Positions 45,220 to 52,898 of a stretch of DNA of 64,000 nt are shown piece after piece. Each line of letters starts with the position of its first letter. The stretch's first letter is position 1. Location of the stretch: positions 5,150,001 through 5,214,000 of the forward strand of contig NZ_CP107929.1 of the NCBI RefSeq assembly GCF_036017915.1, read 5' to 3'. The notes under the pieces are model-generated. The model had not been told where the DNA came from. It was given only the letters and a program-made list of their open reading frames with translations, and did no database searches. Origin of the DNA: Micromonospora sp. NBC_00421 (GTDB lineage Bacteria > Actinomycetota > Actinomycetes > Mycobacteriales > Micromonosporaceae). The translations under genes were made by a program, and so were the position numbers.

Positions 45220-46122
45220 TCAGGTGCCGGGGCGGCGGCCGACGAGGACCACCCGGGAGCCGACCTTGCCCAGCTCCCACCAGCGCACCGCGTCGGTGGG
45301 CAACAGGTTGACGCAACCGTGCGAGCCGATCCCCGCGTTGTGCAGGTAGGTGGTGGTCTGGTGGAAGCCGATCCCGCCGTTGAAGCGCTGCCAGTAGGGC
45401 AGCCACACCTCGTACGGGTTGGACCACTCCTTGAGGTTGCGGAGGTTCACCTTGTAGGTGCCGGCGGGGGTGGCGTAACCGGCCATCCCGGTACGGGTGA
45501 CTGTGGGCTTGGCGACCACCTTGCCGTCGCGCATCACCCAGGTGGTCTGCCGGGTCAGGTCGACGCAGAAGATGGTGCCGGAGCCGGCGGAGCAGCGCTT
45601 GACGTCGGTGGTGGCCAGCCGCTTCGCCACGTCGAGCGTCAACGGGCCGGCGCGACCCTCGGCGGGGCGGATGTCGTACCGCTGCTGGAACTTCTTGATC
45701 GCGGCGCAGTCGGCGTCGGTCTGCCGGCCGTCCACGGTGAGCTTGCCGAACCCGCCCAGCCTGGCCAGGTAGGTCTCCACCTCACGCTGGTGTTCGCCCT
45801 GCTGGCAGCGGGTCAGGTTGGCCTTGGTCGGGGCGGGCTGGCGGCGTCCGCTCGACGGCTTCGGGGTCTTGGCGGTGCGGGCCGGGTCGACGACGGCCTT
45901 CGCCTTCTCCTTCGACTTCGGGCGGGGCTTCGCGGTGGACCGGGTCAGCTGGTCGGGCAGGGCAGCGGCACCCGCCCCCGTTACCTGTTCCGCACTGCCG
46001 ACCGGGGCGAGCCCTCCTCCGGTGCCACCCGGGTCGGCCTGCCGATCGGGCGTGCATCCCCCCGCGCCGACCAGCATGACCATGGCCAGGGCGACGAGCC
46101 GGGCTCTGTGGCGGACCTGCAT
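45220..46122 (-). CDS. L,D-transpeptidase lipoprotein with peptidoglycan-binding domain
   Basis: A 300-residue lipoprotein. Signal and lipobox MVMLVGAGGC (Cys about 23), a Thr/Pro/Lys-rich spacer (about 40-100), a PG-binding-like domain (LTVDGRQTDADCAAIKKFQQ, about 128-147) and a YkuD domain with GIGFHQTTTYLHNAGIGSHG then CVNLLPTDA; the catalytic Cys of SHGCVN is about 268. It makes 3-3 cross-links in the cell wall. It is divergent from the XPB gene. Confidence 0.92.
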   Translation of the reverse strand: MQVRHRARLVALAMVMLVGAGGCTPDRQADPGGTGGGLAPVGSAEQVTGAGAAALPDQLTRSTAKPRPKSKEKAKAVVDPARTAKTPKPSSGRRQPAPTKANLTRCQQGEHQREVETYLARLGGFGKLTVDGRQTDADCAAIKKFQQRYDIRPAEGRAGPLTLDVAKRLATTDVKRCSAGSGTIFCVDLTRQTTWVMRDGKVVAKPTVTRTGMAGYATPAGTYKVNLRNLKEWSNPYEVWLPYWQRFNGGIGFHQTTTYLHNAGIGSHGCVNLLPTDAVRWWELGKVGSRVVLVGRRPGT

Positions 46123-46293
46123 GATGTGCCTCCCCGGATCGGTCGTCCCACTGGTAGACGCATGTCGTCTGGGAAACGTTGCACCCGATGTGAAGATTTT
46201 CTGGCACCGCCCCGCCTCCGTGCAACACTTGATGGTCGGCCTGCGGGTTTGTCTACCCGGGCCGACGCATTTCGGCCGAGGAGAGGACCTGGC

Positions 46294-47973
46294 GTGAGCG
46301 GTGGACCACTGATCGTGCAGTCGGACAAGACCCTACTGCTGGAGATCGACCACCCGGACGCGCAGTCCTGCCGGATGGCGATCGCGCCCTTCGCCGAGCT
46401 GGAGCGTTCCCCGGAGCACGTGCACACCTACCGGCTGACCCCGTTGGGCCTGTGGAACGCCCGCGCCGCCGGTCACGACGCCGAGGCGGTGGTCGACGCG
46501 TTGCTGAAGTACTCCCGCTACCCGGTGCCGCACGCCCTGCTGGTGGACGTGGCCGACACGATGGACCGGTACGGCCGGCTCCAGCTCGCCAACGACCCGG
46601 CGTACGGCCTGGTGCTGCGAGGGCTGGACCGGATGGTGCTGATCGAGGTCGCCAAGAGCAAGAAGCTCGCCGGGATGCTCGGTGACAAGATCGACGACGA
46701 CACGATCCGGGTGCACCCGTCCGAGCGGGGTCGACTCAAGCAGGCGCTGCTGAAGCTGGGCTGGCCGGCGGAGGACCTGGCCGGGTACGTCGACGGCGAG
46801 GCGCACCAGATCGAGCTGGCCGAGGCCGGCAAGGACGGCGGCAGGCCGTGGACACTGCGGTCGTACCAGCGGGAGGCGGTGGAGGCGTTCTGGGCCGGCG
46901 GGTCCGGGGTGGTGGTGCTGCCGTGCGGGGCAGGGAAGACCATGGTCGGCGCGGCGGCGATGGCCGAGGCGAAGGCGACCACACTGATCCTGGTCACCAA
47001 CACGGTCGCCGGCCGGCAGTGGAAGCGGGAGCTGATCGCCCGCACCTCGCTCACCGAGGAGGAGATCGGGGAATACTCCGGCGAGCGCAAGGAGATCCGG
47101 CCGGTCACCATCGCCACGTACCAGGTGCTCACCTCGCGGCGCGGCGGCGCGTTCACCCACCTGGACCTGTTCGGGGCCCGCGACTGGGGCCTGGTCGTCT
47201 ACGACGAGGTGCACCTGCTGCCCGCGCCGATCTTCCGGTTCACCGCGGACCTCCAGGCCCGCCGCCGGCTGGGCCTGACCGCGACCCTGGTACGCGAGGA
47301 CGGCCGGGAGGGCGACGTGTTCAGCCTGATCGGCCCCAAGCGGTACGACGCCCCGTGGAAGGACATCGAGTCGCAGGGCTGGATCGCCCCGGCCGAGTGC
47401 ACCGAGGTCAGGGTGACCCTGACCGACGCGGAACGGATGTCGTACGCGACGGCGGAGGCCGAGGAGCGCTACCGCATGGCGGCGACCGCCCGCACCAAGC
47501 TGCCGGTGGTTCGCGCCCTCGTGCAGCGGCACCCCGAGGACCAGGTGCTGGTGATCGGCGCGTACATCGACCAGTTGCACCAGCTCGGGGAATACCTGGA
47601 CGCCCCGATCATCCAGGGTTCCACCACCAACAAGGAGCGTGAGCGGCTGTTCGACGCGTTCCGTTCCGGCTCACTGCGCACCCTTGTCATCTCCAAGGTG
47701 GGCAACTTCTCCATCGACCTGCCCGAGGCGGCGGTGGCGATCCAGGTGTCCGGGACGTTCGGCTCCCGGCAGGAGGAGGCCCAGCGGCTGGGCCGGGTGC
47801 TCCGCCCCAAGGCCGACGGTCGGCAGGCGCACTTCTACACCGTCGTCTCCCGGGACACCATCGACACCGAGTACGCCGCCCACCGCCAGCGCTTCCTCGC
47901 CGAGCAGGGGTACGCGTACACCATCGTGGACGCCGACGACGTCCTCGGCCCCCGCCTCCCCACTGTCGACTGA
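46294..47973 (+). CDS. DNA repair helicase XPB
   Basis: A 559-residue SF2 helicase. N-terminal domain (about 1-180), then TLRSYQREAVEAF Q-motif, Walker A LPCGAGKT (about 209-216), DEVHLLPAP (motif II, about 305), LTATLVREDGREGDVF (motif III with RED motif) and motif VI RQEEAQRLGRVLRPK. It unwinds DNA 3' to 5' in repair; mycobacterial homologues act in UV-type repair. GTG 46294 has GAGGAGAGG upstream. The helicase-associated gene lies 1.5 kb upstream. Confidence 0.95.
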   Translation: MSGGPLIVQSDKTLLLEIDHPDAQSCRMAIAPFAELERSPEHVHTYRLTPLGLWNARAAGHDAEAVVDALLKYSRYPVPHALLVDVADTMDRYGRLQLANDPAYGLVLRGLDRMVLIEVAKSKKLAGMLGDKIDDDTIRVHPSERGRLKQALLKLGWPAEDLAGYVDGEAHQIELAEAGKDGGRPWTLRSYQREAVEAFWAGGSGVVVLPCGAGKTMVGAAAMAEAKATTLILVTNTVAGRQWKRELIARTSLTEEEIGEYSGERKEIRPVTIATYQVLTSRRGGAFTHLDLFGARDWGLVVYDEVHLLPAPIFRFTADLQARRRLGLTATLVREDGREGDVFSLIGPKRYDAPWKDIESQGWIAPAECTEVRVTLTDAERMSYATAEAEERYRMAATARTKLPVVRALVQRHPEDQVLVIGAYIDQLHQLGEYLDAPIIQGSTTNKERERLFDAFRSGSLRTLVISKVGNFSIDLPEAAVAIQVSGTFGSRQEEAQRLGRVLRPKADGRQAHFYTVVSRDTIDTEYAAHRQRFLAEQGYAYTIVDADDVLGPRLPTVD

Positions 47974-48143
47974 CCCGCGCGGCGGGGTGGGGCGCCGGTA
48001 GCCGGTAGCTAGCCGGTAGCCGCCGGCTTGACCAACGCGCAGGGTGACTGCGTTTGGGTCCGGGTGCGTTGGTCCCCTCGCGCGCCCGGGCCCCGTTGCG
48101 CTGGCCCCTCGCCCTGCGGGCGGCGGGTGTGGGTTGTCCCTCG

Positions 48144-48176
48144 TGCGTCCTTTGGAGCTGATGGCGTTAACGATTC
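48144..48176 (+). repeat. Dispersed 33-bp element, copy B
   Basis: TGCGTCCTTTGGAGCTGATG then GCGTTAACGATTC. It is followed after 30 bp by a 20-bp tandem array. The rest of 47974-48355 has TAGCCGG repeats near 47998 and no gene. Confidence 0.9.
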
Positions 48177-48206
48177 GGCCGGCAACTCCTCGGCCCGCCC
48201 AGCCGG

Positions 48207-48306
48207 GGCCGTCCCGCCCGACCGGGGGCCGTCGCACCCCGACGGTGGCCGTCCCGCCCGGCCGACGGCCGTCGCATCCCGCCGGTGGTCGTCGCACCCT
48301 GCCGGT
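48207..48306. repeat. Degenerate 20-bp tandem array, five copies
   Basis: Units beginning GGCCGTC or GGTCGTC at 48207, 48227, 48247, 48267 and 48287. Immediately after lies a perfect dyad ACTGTGTCCACAGT (48307-48320), 36 bp before the secreted SH3-like gene, a possible operator. Confidence 0.85.
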
Positions 48307-48355
48307 ACTGTGTCCACAGTCGACGATCGACGCCGGCACGTCGAAGGGAATCCGA

Positions 48356-48652
48356 GTGAAACGCCGACTTCTGCACGCCCTGACGATCGCGATCGTCGTC
48401 GGCCCGGGCACCGCCGTGGCCGCCACGCCGGCCTCGGCCAGCGACGCGCCCGGCTACCTGTGCAACCTCACCCAGAACACCTGGCTGCGCACGGCACCGC
48501 ACGGCCAGGTGCTGCGCACCCTGACCGCCGGGCGCGGGTTCCGCTGGCACGGCCAGGGCTGGGCCGAGGACAACGACAGCTGGATCTACGGCCACGGTGC
48601 CGAGGACCCGTCCCTGGACGGCTGGGTCCCCGCCGGCAACACCACCTGCTGA
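48356..48652 (+). CDS. Small secreted SH3-like protein
   Basis: A 98-residue exported protein. Signal peptide MKRRLLHALTIAIVVGPGTA with cleavage after ASA (about 31); the mature part is GYLCNLTQNTWLRTAPHGQV, LRTLTAGRGFRWHGQGWAED and WIYGHGAEDPSLDGWVPAGN ending TTC, a bacterial SH3-like (YgiM-type) fold with two Cys that could pair. It probably binds the cell wall. GTG 48356 has GAAGGGAA upstream. Confidence 0.8.
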   Translation: MKRRLLHALTIAIVVGPGTAVAATPASASDAPGYLCNLTQNTWLRTAPHGQVLRTLTAGRGFRWHGQGWAEDNDSWIYGHGAEDPSLDGWVPAGNTTC

Positions 48653-48689
48653 CCCCACCCGGCACGCGCCGCATGATCATCTCAGGGGA

Positions 48690-48735
48690 GGCGAGGGTAG
48701 CGGTATCGAACCGCATCGGACACCGCTACCTCGCC
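48690..48735. terminator. Hairpin between convergent genes
   Basis: GGCGAGGGTAGCGGT (48690-48704) pairs with ACCGCTACCTCGCC (48722-48735) with one bulged base. It lies between the SH3-like gene (+) and the gntR gene (-). Confidence 0.7.
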
Positions 48736-48872
48736 CCCACCGAGTCGATCAGAGGGCGGAAAATCAGGCCAGCCCCATTCGGCCACCACTACCGCAGCCG
48801 TCGGACTGTCGCCCTGCGGCGCTCAGGATCGTCGCCCACTACGCCCCAATCAGGCGCCAGCACCGCAGCCGG

Positions 48873-49100
48873 TCAGCGCCGGGTGGACTCCGCCACGAAC
48901 ACACCGCGCCCCGGCCGCCCGACCAACACACCCTGCTCCCGCAGCCTTGCCACCGCACGACTGATCGTGGACTGCGAAACGTCGTAGGCATCCGCCAGGT
49001 CCCGCCCCGAGGGGAGCTGAGAGCCTGGAGGGTAGCGCCCCTCCTTGATCTTTCTCAGCAAGTCGTCGAGCAACTCGTCCATGGTGGGCGGGATAGGCAC
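48873..49100 (-). CDS. GntR-type winged-helix regulator (HTH only)
   Basis: A 75-residue protein that is just a GntR DNA-binding domain: MDELLDDLLRKIKEGRYPPG, SQLPSGRDLADAYDVSQSTI, SRAVARLREQGVLVGRPGRG. There is no effector domain, so it may respond to DNA binding partners or levels. GTG 49100 is chosen for AAGGGG 7 bases upstream. It is divergent from a DivIVA-type gene pair; the 346-bp gap holds a TTGACA promoter and two 11-bp repeats that could be its operators. Confidence 0.88.
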   Translation of the reverse strand: MPIPPTMDELLDDLLRKIKEGRYPPGSQLPSGRDLADAYDVSQSTISRAVARLREQGVLVGRPGRGVFVAESTRR

Positions 49101-49176
49101 GCTGGGCCCCTTGCAGTCGGTTGGCACGCCCAGTATCGATCAGTGATTGCGGCAGAGGCAACGCACGTAGCAGCGG

Positions 49177-49239
49177 TGACATAGGTGGGTTGCTGACTCA
49201 AAGACATGCTTGACATAGGTGACTCGGTGGTCGTAGCGT
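49177..49239 (+). promoter_or_regulatory. TTGACA promoter with two 11-bp direct repeats
   Basis: TTGACA (49210-49215) and TAGCGT (49234-49239) are 18 bp apart. TGACATAGGTG occurs at 49177-49187 and at 49211-49221, over the -35. It is a candidate GntR operator. The leader to the DivIVA-like gene would be about 200 nt, with no convincing gene in it. Confidence 0.65.
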
Positions 49240-49446
49240 CACTGTCGGTGATGCGGTGCTGTTGCGGTCGGTTGGCACCTCTCGTACCGGCCTCGCATCG
49301 CCACCGGAACCTCGCCCTCCGCGCTCCCCCGGCGCGGCGCTGCCACCTGCCCGGCGGGTGGCGGCAGGGGTGGCCCCGCCGATCGCAAGCGGCCGGGGCC
49401 ACCCCTCCCCCAACCACCTGCGGCCTCTCCGAAGGGCGGTCACCCC

Positions 49447-49866
49447 GTGCGCCACCTGCTCCGCCGGCTGACCCGCCGGCCCCACGCCCCACGACCACCG
49501 ATGCCGATCGACCGACCGTCGACCCACCCGGCACGGCCCTGCGCCACACCGTCCGGCACCACACAGTCCGGCACCACACAGTCCGGCACCACACAGCCCG
49601 GCGCCACACAGCCCGGCGCCACACAGCCCGGCACGACGCCGGTGCGTCCGGCCCCGCTGCGCCCCTGGCAGATCCGCGAGCGCTGCTTCAACCTCCGTCG
49701 GCGCGGCGTCGACCCCGCCGAGATCCGCGCCTTCCTGCACCGGGTGGCCGACGAACTCACCGTCGCCCAGACCGCCCTGGTCGCGGCACAGGAGGAGAAC
49801 GTCCGCATCCGGAGGGCGCTGCGCGCGTGGCAGGGTGCCCAGTCCGCGAACCACCGCTACCGATGA
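49447..49866 (+). CDS. DivIVA-like domain protein
   Basis: A 139-residue protein: a basic N-terminus, a TTQSG/TTQPG/ATQPG linker (about 36-63) encoded by six 15-bp repeats (about 49551-49635), and a DivIVA-N-like helical domain LRPWQIRERCFNLRRRGVDP with EIRAFLHRVADELTVAQTAL and EENVRIRRALRAWQ. DivIVA proteins bind curved membrane, but this short form lacks the long coiled coil. The stop overlaps the next gene (ATGA). Its role in the GntR cassette is unknown. Confidence 0.75.
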   Translation: MRHLLRRLTRRPHAPRPPMPIDRPSTHPARPCATPSGTTQSGTTQSGTTQPGATQPGATQPGTTPVRPAPLRPWQIRERCFNLRRRGVDPAEIRAFLHRVADELTVAQTALVAAQEENVRIRRALRAWQGAQSANHRYR

Positions 49867-50120
49867 GCGGCAGATGGGTCATCCATCTGCCGGTCACCGC
49901 GCCCGACCTGCTGCGCGCCCGAATCTTCGCCCGCACCGCCGCCCGGGTGCTGGCCCGGCTCAGCGCCCGGGTCGAGCCCGGCGGGGTGACCGTGTCGGCC
50001 GAGGACCAGCAGGGCGTACACCACTGGGTCTTCTGTGACCGGCCGCTGCCCGGCGGCCGGTGTGCGCTGCCGGTCGACCACACCGCGCCCTGCACCCGGC
50101 GGGTGCCCTGGCGACGGTGA
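49863..50120 (+). CDS. Small conserved hypothetical protein
   Basis: An 85-residue protein, MSGRWVIHLPVTAPDLLRAR and onward, with ARIFARTAARVLARLSARVE and a Cys-containing end (VFCDRPLPGGRCALPVDHTA, PCTRRVPWRR) that could bind zinc. The ATG overlaps the DivIVA-like stop, so the two are co-translated. I do not recognise the family. Confidence 0.65.
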   Translation: MSGRWVIHLPVTAPDLLRARIFARTAARVLARLSARVEPGGVTVSAEDQQGVHHWVFCDRPLPGGRCALPVDHTAPCTRRVPWRR

Positions 50121-50182
50121 GAACGCCCGGCTCACCCGGGTCACGCCCATCTCGACCGGTAGCAGCGTCGAGCACGGTGGGC

Positions 50183-50905
50183 TCAGGCGGTCGCGCCGGC
50201 CGGCACCGCCGTCGCCGCCCGGCGGCGACGGCGTACCACCAGCCAGGTGGCCAGGATCGTCAGGGAGACCAGCGGGGCCGGATGGCCGAGCACCGTGGCG
50301 ACGGTGAGGTCCGCCGCGACACCGACGACGGTGGCCACGAACACCCAGCGGGGTGCCGTGGAGGCGGAGACCTGCCGGCGGTCCGCCGGCATCCACCGGG
50401 TCGTCGACCAGGGCTTGGCGATCGACACCCAGGCCTGGAAGGCGATCGCGCCGGCCATCAACGCCGAACCGGCCGCTATGGGCAGGGCCGGCCCCGCCGC
50501 ACCGGTGACCGCCACCGCTGCGCCCTCCGCTGCCGTCGCCGCGCTCCGCGCCGCCGACGCGGTGTCCGCCAGGACCCCGCTGAGGATGAAGATGCCCAGA
50601 TAGAGCTGGACCAGGGTGATCACGAACTTCACCAGCACCCACCAGTGCCGGAAGAACCCCCACGGGGTCGCGGCGGCGAGCATGAAACCCGTGAACGCCG
50701 AGGCGTTGGCGAGCGGGGCGAGCAGTCGGCCGTCGAGCAACTGGGCCATCGAGGTGGCGCTCACGGCCACCGCCGGGCTCGGCGTGGTCCGGCTGGTGAC
50801 CAGCAGCACGAACAGCACCAGGGCCAGGGCCATCCAACCCACCGAGGTGACCACGTGCAGCCAGACCACGAGCTGACGCCAGCGCCGTACGGGTCGGGAA
50901 ACCAT
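50183..50905 (-). CDS. Multi-helix membrane protein (DUF2269-like)
   Basis: A 240-residue protein with five or so membrane helices (LVVWLHVVTSVGWMALALVL; FTGFMLAAATPWGFFRHWWV; WVLVKFVITLVQLYLGIFIL) and a conserved loop WVSIAKPWSTTRWMPADR. Similar actinobacterial proteins have no known role. ATG 50905. Alone, convergent with the small gene at 49863 across about 60 bp. Confidence 0.7.
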   Translation of the reverse strand: MVSRPVRRWRQLVVWLHVVTSVGWMALALVLFVLLVTSRTTPSPAVAVSATSMAQLLDGRLLAPLANASAFTGFMLAAATPWGFFRHWWVLVKFVITLVQLYLGIFILSGVLADTASAARSAATAAEGAAVAVTGAAGPALPIAAGSALMAGAIAFQAWVSIAKPWSTTRWMPADRRQVSASTAPRWVFVATVVGVAADLTVATVLGHPAPLVSLTILATWLVVRRRRRAATAVPAGATA

Positions 50906-51011
50906 GACGCAACGCTGTCACCGACCCGCACCGCCGACCACCGGAGAATTCCCGGTCGTACGACCCGGAGCGCTGGCGTCCGTCCTCAGGGGACTCCCCT
51001 ACGTGGTGTGT

Positions 51012-51767
51012 TCAGAGCACCCGGGTGATCTGCTCGGCGGCCATCCGGCCGGCCGACCCGGCGGGGTCCAGGTTGGCGCAGATCACCACGGACGCGCCGG
51101 CTGCCAGGGGGGCGAGCAGCCACTTCACCGGTTGTTCGTGTTCGGCGGCGTCGACCAGCAGGCGGTCGCCGGGGCGCAGGTCGAGTTGGGCGGCGACCTC
51201 CTTCGCGAGGCGTCCCCAGACGGCGTAGCTCGTGCCGTCGGGGGTCGCCGGGGCGGCGGGGTGCACGGCGGCGTAGTCGGGCGGGGTGTCGGTGTGCCGG
51301 AGCACCTCGGCGGACCAGTCGAGCCAGCCCACCGGCACGTCGGCCAGCGCCCCGGGGGCGGTGCCGACCAGGTAGCGGTGCACCCCGTCGGGCACGTCCT
51401 CCAGCCAGTCGTCGAGGCGCTCCGGAGTGACGAACACCGCGTCGTACGGTCGGTCGCCGCCCGGTTCGAGCACCGGTAACCCGGCGGTGGCGCGCGGCCG
51501 GAACGACACCGCCATCCCCACCGACCAGGCCCCGAGCAACACCGCAGCGGTACGCCAGTGCGGCGGCAACAGCACCGCGACCCGGCTGCCCGGCCCCAGC
51601 CCGCACCCGTCGCGCAGCAGCCCGGCGGTGCGCGCCGCCCAACCACCGAGCTGACTCGCGGTCAACGCGGTCCGCTCGCCTGTCGCGTCGTCGCAATAGG
51701 TCAGCAACGGCCGATCCACCTGCTCAGGCACATCGGTCGACGGGGTGACGGCAAGCGGGGCAGCCAT
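51012..51767 (-). CDS. TIGR03089 family protein
   Basis: A 251-residue actinobacterial protein related to the N-terminal part of AMP-forming acyl-CoA ligases (LTASQLGGWAARTAGLLRDG; GPGSRVAVLLPPHWRTAAVL) but lacking the adenylation motifs, so probably not a ligase itself. ATG 51767 with AGGAGG upstream. The family is usually conserved near cell-wall biosynthesis genes; the role is unknown. Confidence 0.85.
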   Translation of the reverse strand: MAAPLAVTPSTDVPEQVDRPLLTYCDDATGERTALTASQLGGWAARTAGLLRDGCGLGPGSRVAVLLPPHWRTAAVLLGAWSVGMAVSFRPRATAGLPVLEPGGDRPYDAVFVTPERLDDWLEDVPDGVHRYLVGTAPGALADVPVGWLDWSAEVLRHTDTPPDYAAVHPAAPATPDGTSYAVWGRLAKEVAAQLDLRPGDRLLVDAAEHEQPVKWLLAPLAAGASVVICANLDPAGSAGRMAAEQITRVL

Positions 51768-52009
51768 CGGGCCTCCTGTCCGGACGGATCGCCTCACCCT
51801 ACCGGGCCCAACCGCCACCGAAAGGCCCAGCGACGGCCGCCACCAGAGCCGGGTTGCCGGGTTGGTGAACGGTTCCGCGACCGGCGGACAGCGACGGGGA
51901 GATTCCCCGACACCGACCGTTCCGGGCTGCCCGAATGGCGGATCACCGATCGCTGGACGTCAATCTAGGATCGTCGGGCAGGCTCCTCACCACTCCGGAA
52001 GGACTCGCC

Positions 52010-52273
52010 ATGCCACAGCCGTTCCGCCGCAGGCTCACCCGCCTCGCGGTGGTCGCCACCGCAGCCGCAGCCGTCAGTTTCACGGTCCAGCCGGCCCCGG
52101 CCGCCGCCGTGCCATTCGATTGGAACGGCGCTTTCGCCACCTACGACGAGTGCGAACTCTTCCGCCAGGATGTCGTCAGCGCGGGTGGTGAGGTCATGGG
52201 CGGCTGCGTGTACCGCACCCTGCCCGACAGCCAGTACAACGGCTGGTACTTCCGGGCCTGGCAGCCCGGCTAG
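52010..52273 (+). CDS. Small secreted protein
   Basis: An 87-residue protein. Signal peptide [20 protein letters not shown] through PAPAAA (about 33), then a short mature domain FDWNGAFATYDECELFRQDV with CVYRTLPDSQYNGWYFRAWQ. Two Cys (in DECELF and GGCVY) may form a disulfide. GGAAGGA precedes ATG 52010. Function unknown. Confidence 0.8.
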   Translation: MPQPFRRRLTRLAVVATAAAAVSFTVQPAPAAAVPFDWNGAFATYDECELFRQDVVSAGGEVMGGCVYRTLPDSQYNGWYFRAWQPG

Positions 52274-52325
52274 GACCACCGGGCGACCGGATCAGGGCGC
52301 GGCACCGGCGAATCCGAGGAATCGT

Positions 52326-52380
52326 CCCCGCGTGCGAGGGAGCAGGACCGGACCGACAGGGACACCCCTCGCACGCGGGG
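52326..52380 (+). terminator. 15-bp hairpin after the small secreted gene
   Basis: CCCCGCGTGCGAGGG (52326-52340) pairs perfectly with CCCTCGCACGCGGGG (52366-52380), 25-nt loop. Confidence 0.65.
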
Positions 52381-52450
52381 GATCTCCGGCCCACCGGGTT
52401 GAGTACGCGTACGCATGACAGTGGTCGTCACCGCGACCAGGATGGACCAC

Positions 52451-52732
52451 ATGCGAATGCGGATCATGATGGCTCTTGCCGGGGTCGGACTGAGCGGGCT
52501 GATGGTGACCAGCGGCTGCGGCTACCGGGAGAACATCTGTGGCGATGGCCAGTACCCGGCGATCGCGGTGGGCGGGCAGGGCGGCAGCGCCTGCTTCCCG
52601 GACGGGCAGGAACCGACCTCCCCCTACGTCCGCTATCCGGAGGGCAAGGTGCCGCAGCACGTCGACGACGAGTGGGACGTCTACTGGCGGGACCACGGCA
52701 TCGACGCGAACGGCGCCGTCATCGACAGGTGA
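52451..52732 (+). CDS. SCO0607-type lipoprotein
   Basis: A 93-residue lipoprotein. MRMRIMMALAGVGLSGLMVT with lipobox VTSGC (Cys about 23), then YRENICGDGQYPAIAVGGQG and VRYPEGKVPQHVDDEWDVYW, which match the Streptomyces SCO0607 family. ATG 52451 is chosen with AGGATGG upstream; upstream in-frame ATGs at 52415 and 52442 exist. Function unknown. Confidence 0.82.
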   Translation: MRMRIMMALAGVGLSGLMVTSGCGYRENICGDGQYPAIAVGGQGGSACFPDGQEPTSPYVRYPEGKVPQHVDDEWDVYWRDHGIDANGAVIDR

Positions 52733-52827
52733 CCCGGTCGGCCCCGCCCGGCCACCGCTTCGACCAGGGAAGACGGGCCGAAGCGACGAGGCCGGCGAGC
52801 CAGCTCACCGCCGGCGTGTCGCCGGTC

Positions 52828-52849
52828 GTTCACCCGACGGTCAACCTAC
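52828..52849 (+). promoter_or_regulatory. PHO-box-like direct repeats
   Basis: GTTCACCCGAC (52828-52838) followed directly by GGTCAACCTAC (52839-52849) fit the 11-bp PhoP direct repeat units of Streptomyces (GTTCACC-type). They overlap the expected -35 of a TACGCT -10 (52847-52852), the usual place for PhoP activation of phosphate-starvation genes. Confidence 0.7.
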
Positions 52850-52872
52850 GCTCGGTCGTACCTGCCAGCCTC

Positions 52873-52894
52873 CCTCCGAATCGACATTCGGAGG
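52873..52894 (+). promoter_or_regulatory. Shine-Dalgarno-sequestering hairpin
   Basis: CCTCCGAAT (52873-52881), CGAC loop, ATTCGGAGG (52886-52894): a perfect 9-bp stem that pairs the GGAGG ribosome site of the phytase-like gene. Confidence 0.6.
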
Positions 52895-52898
52895 AGCA

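Noticed and set aside
50999..51818. Acyl-CoA ligase activity for the TIGR03089 gene
   Set aside because: The adenylation core motifs (YTSGTTG-type and TGD) are absent; only the N-terminal fold is recognisable.
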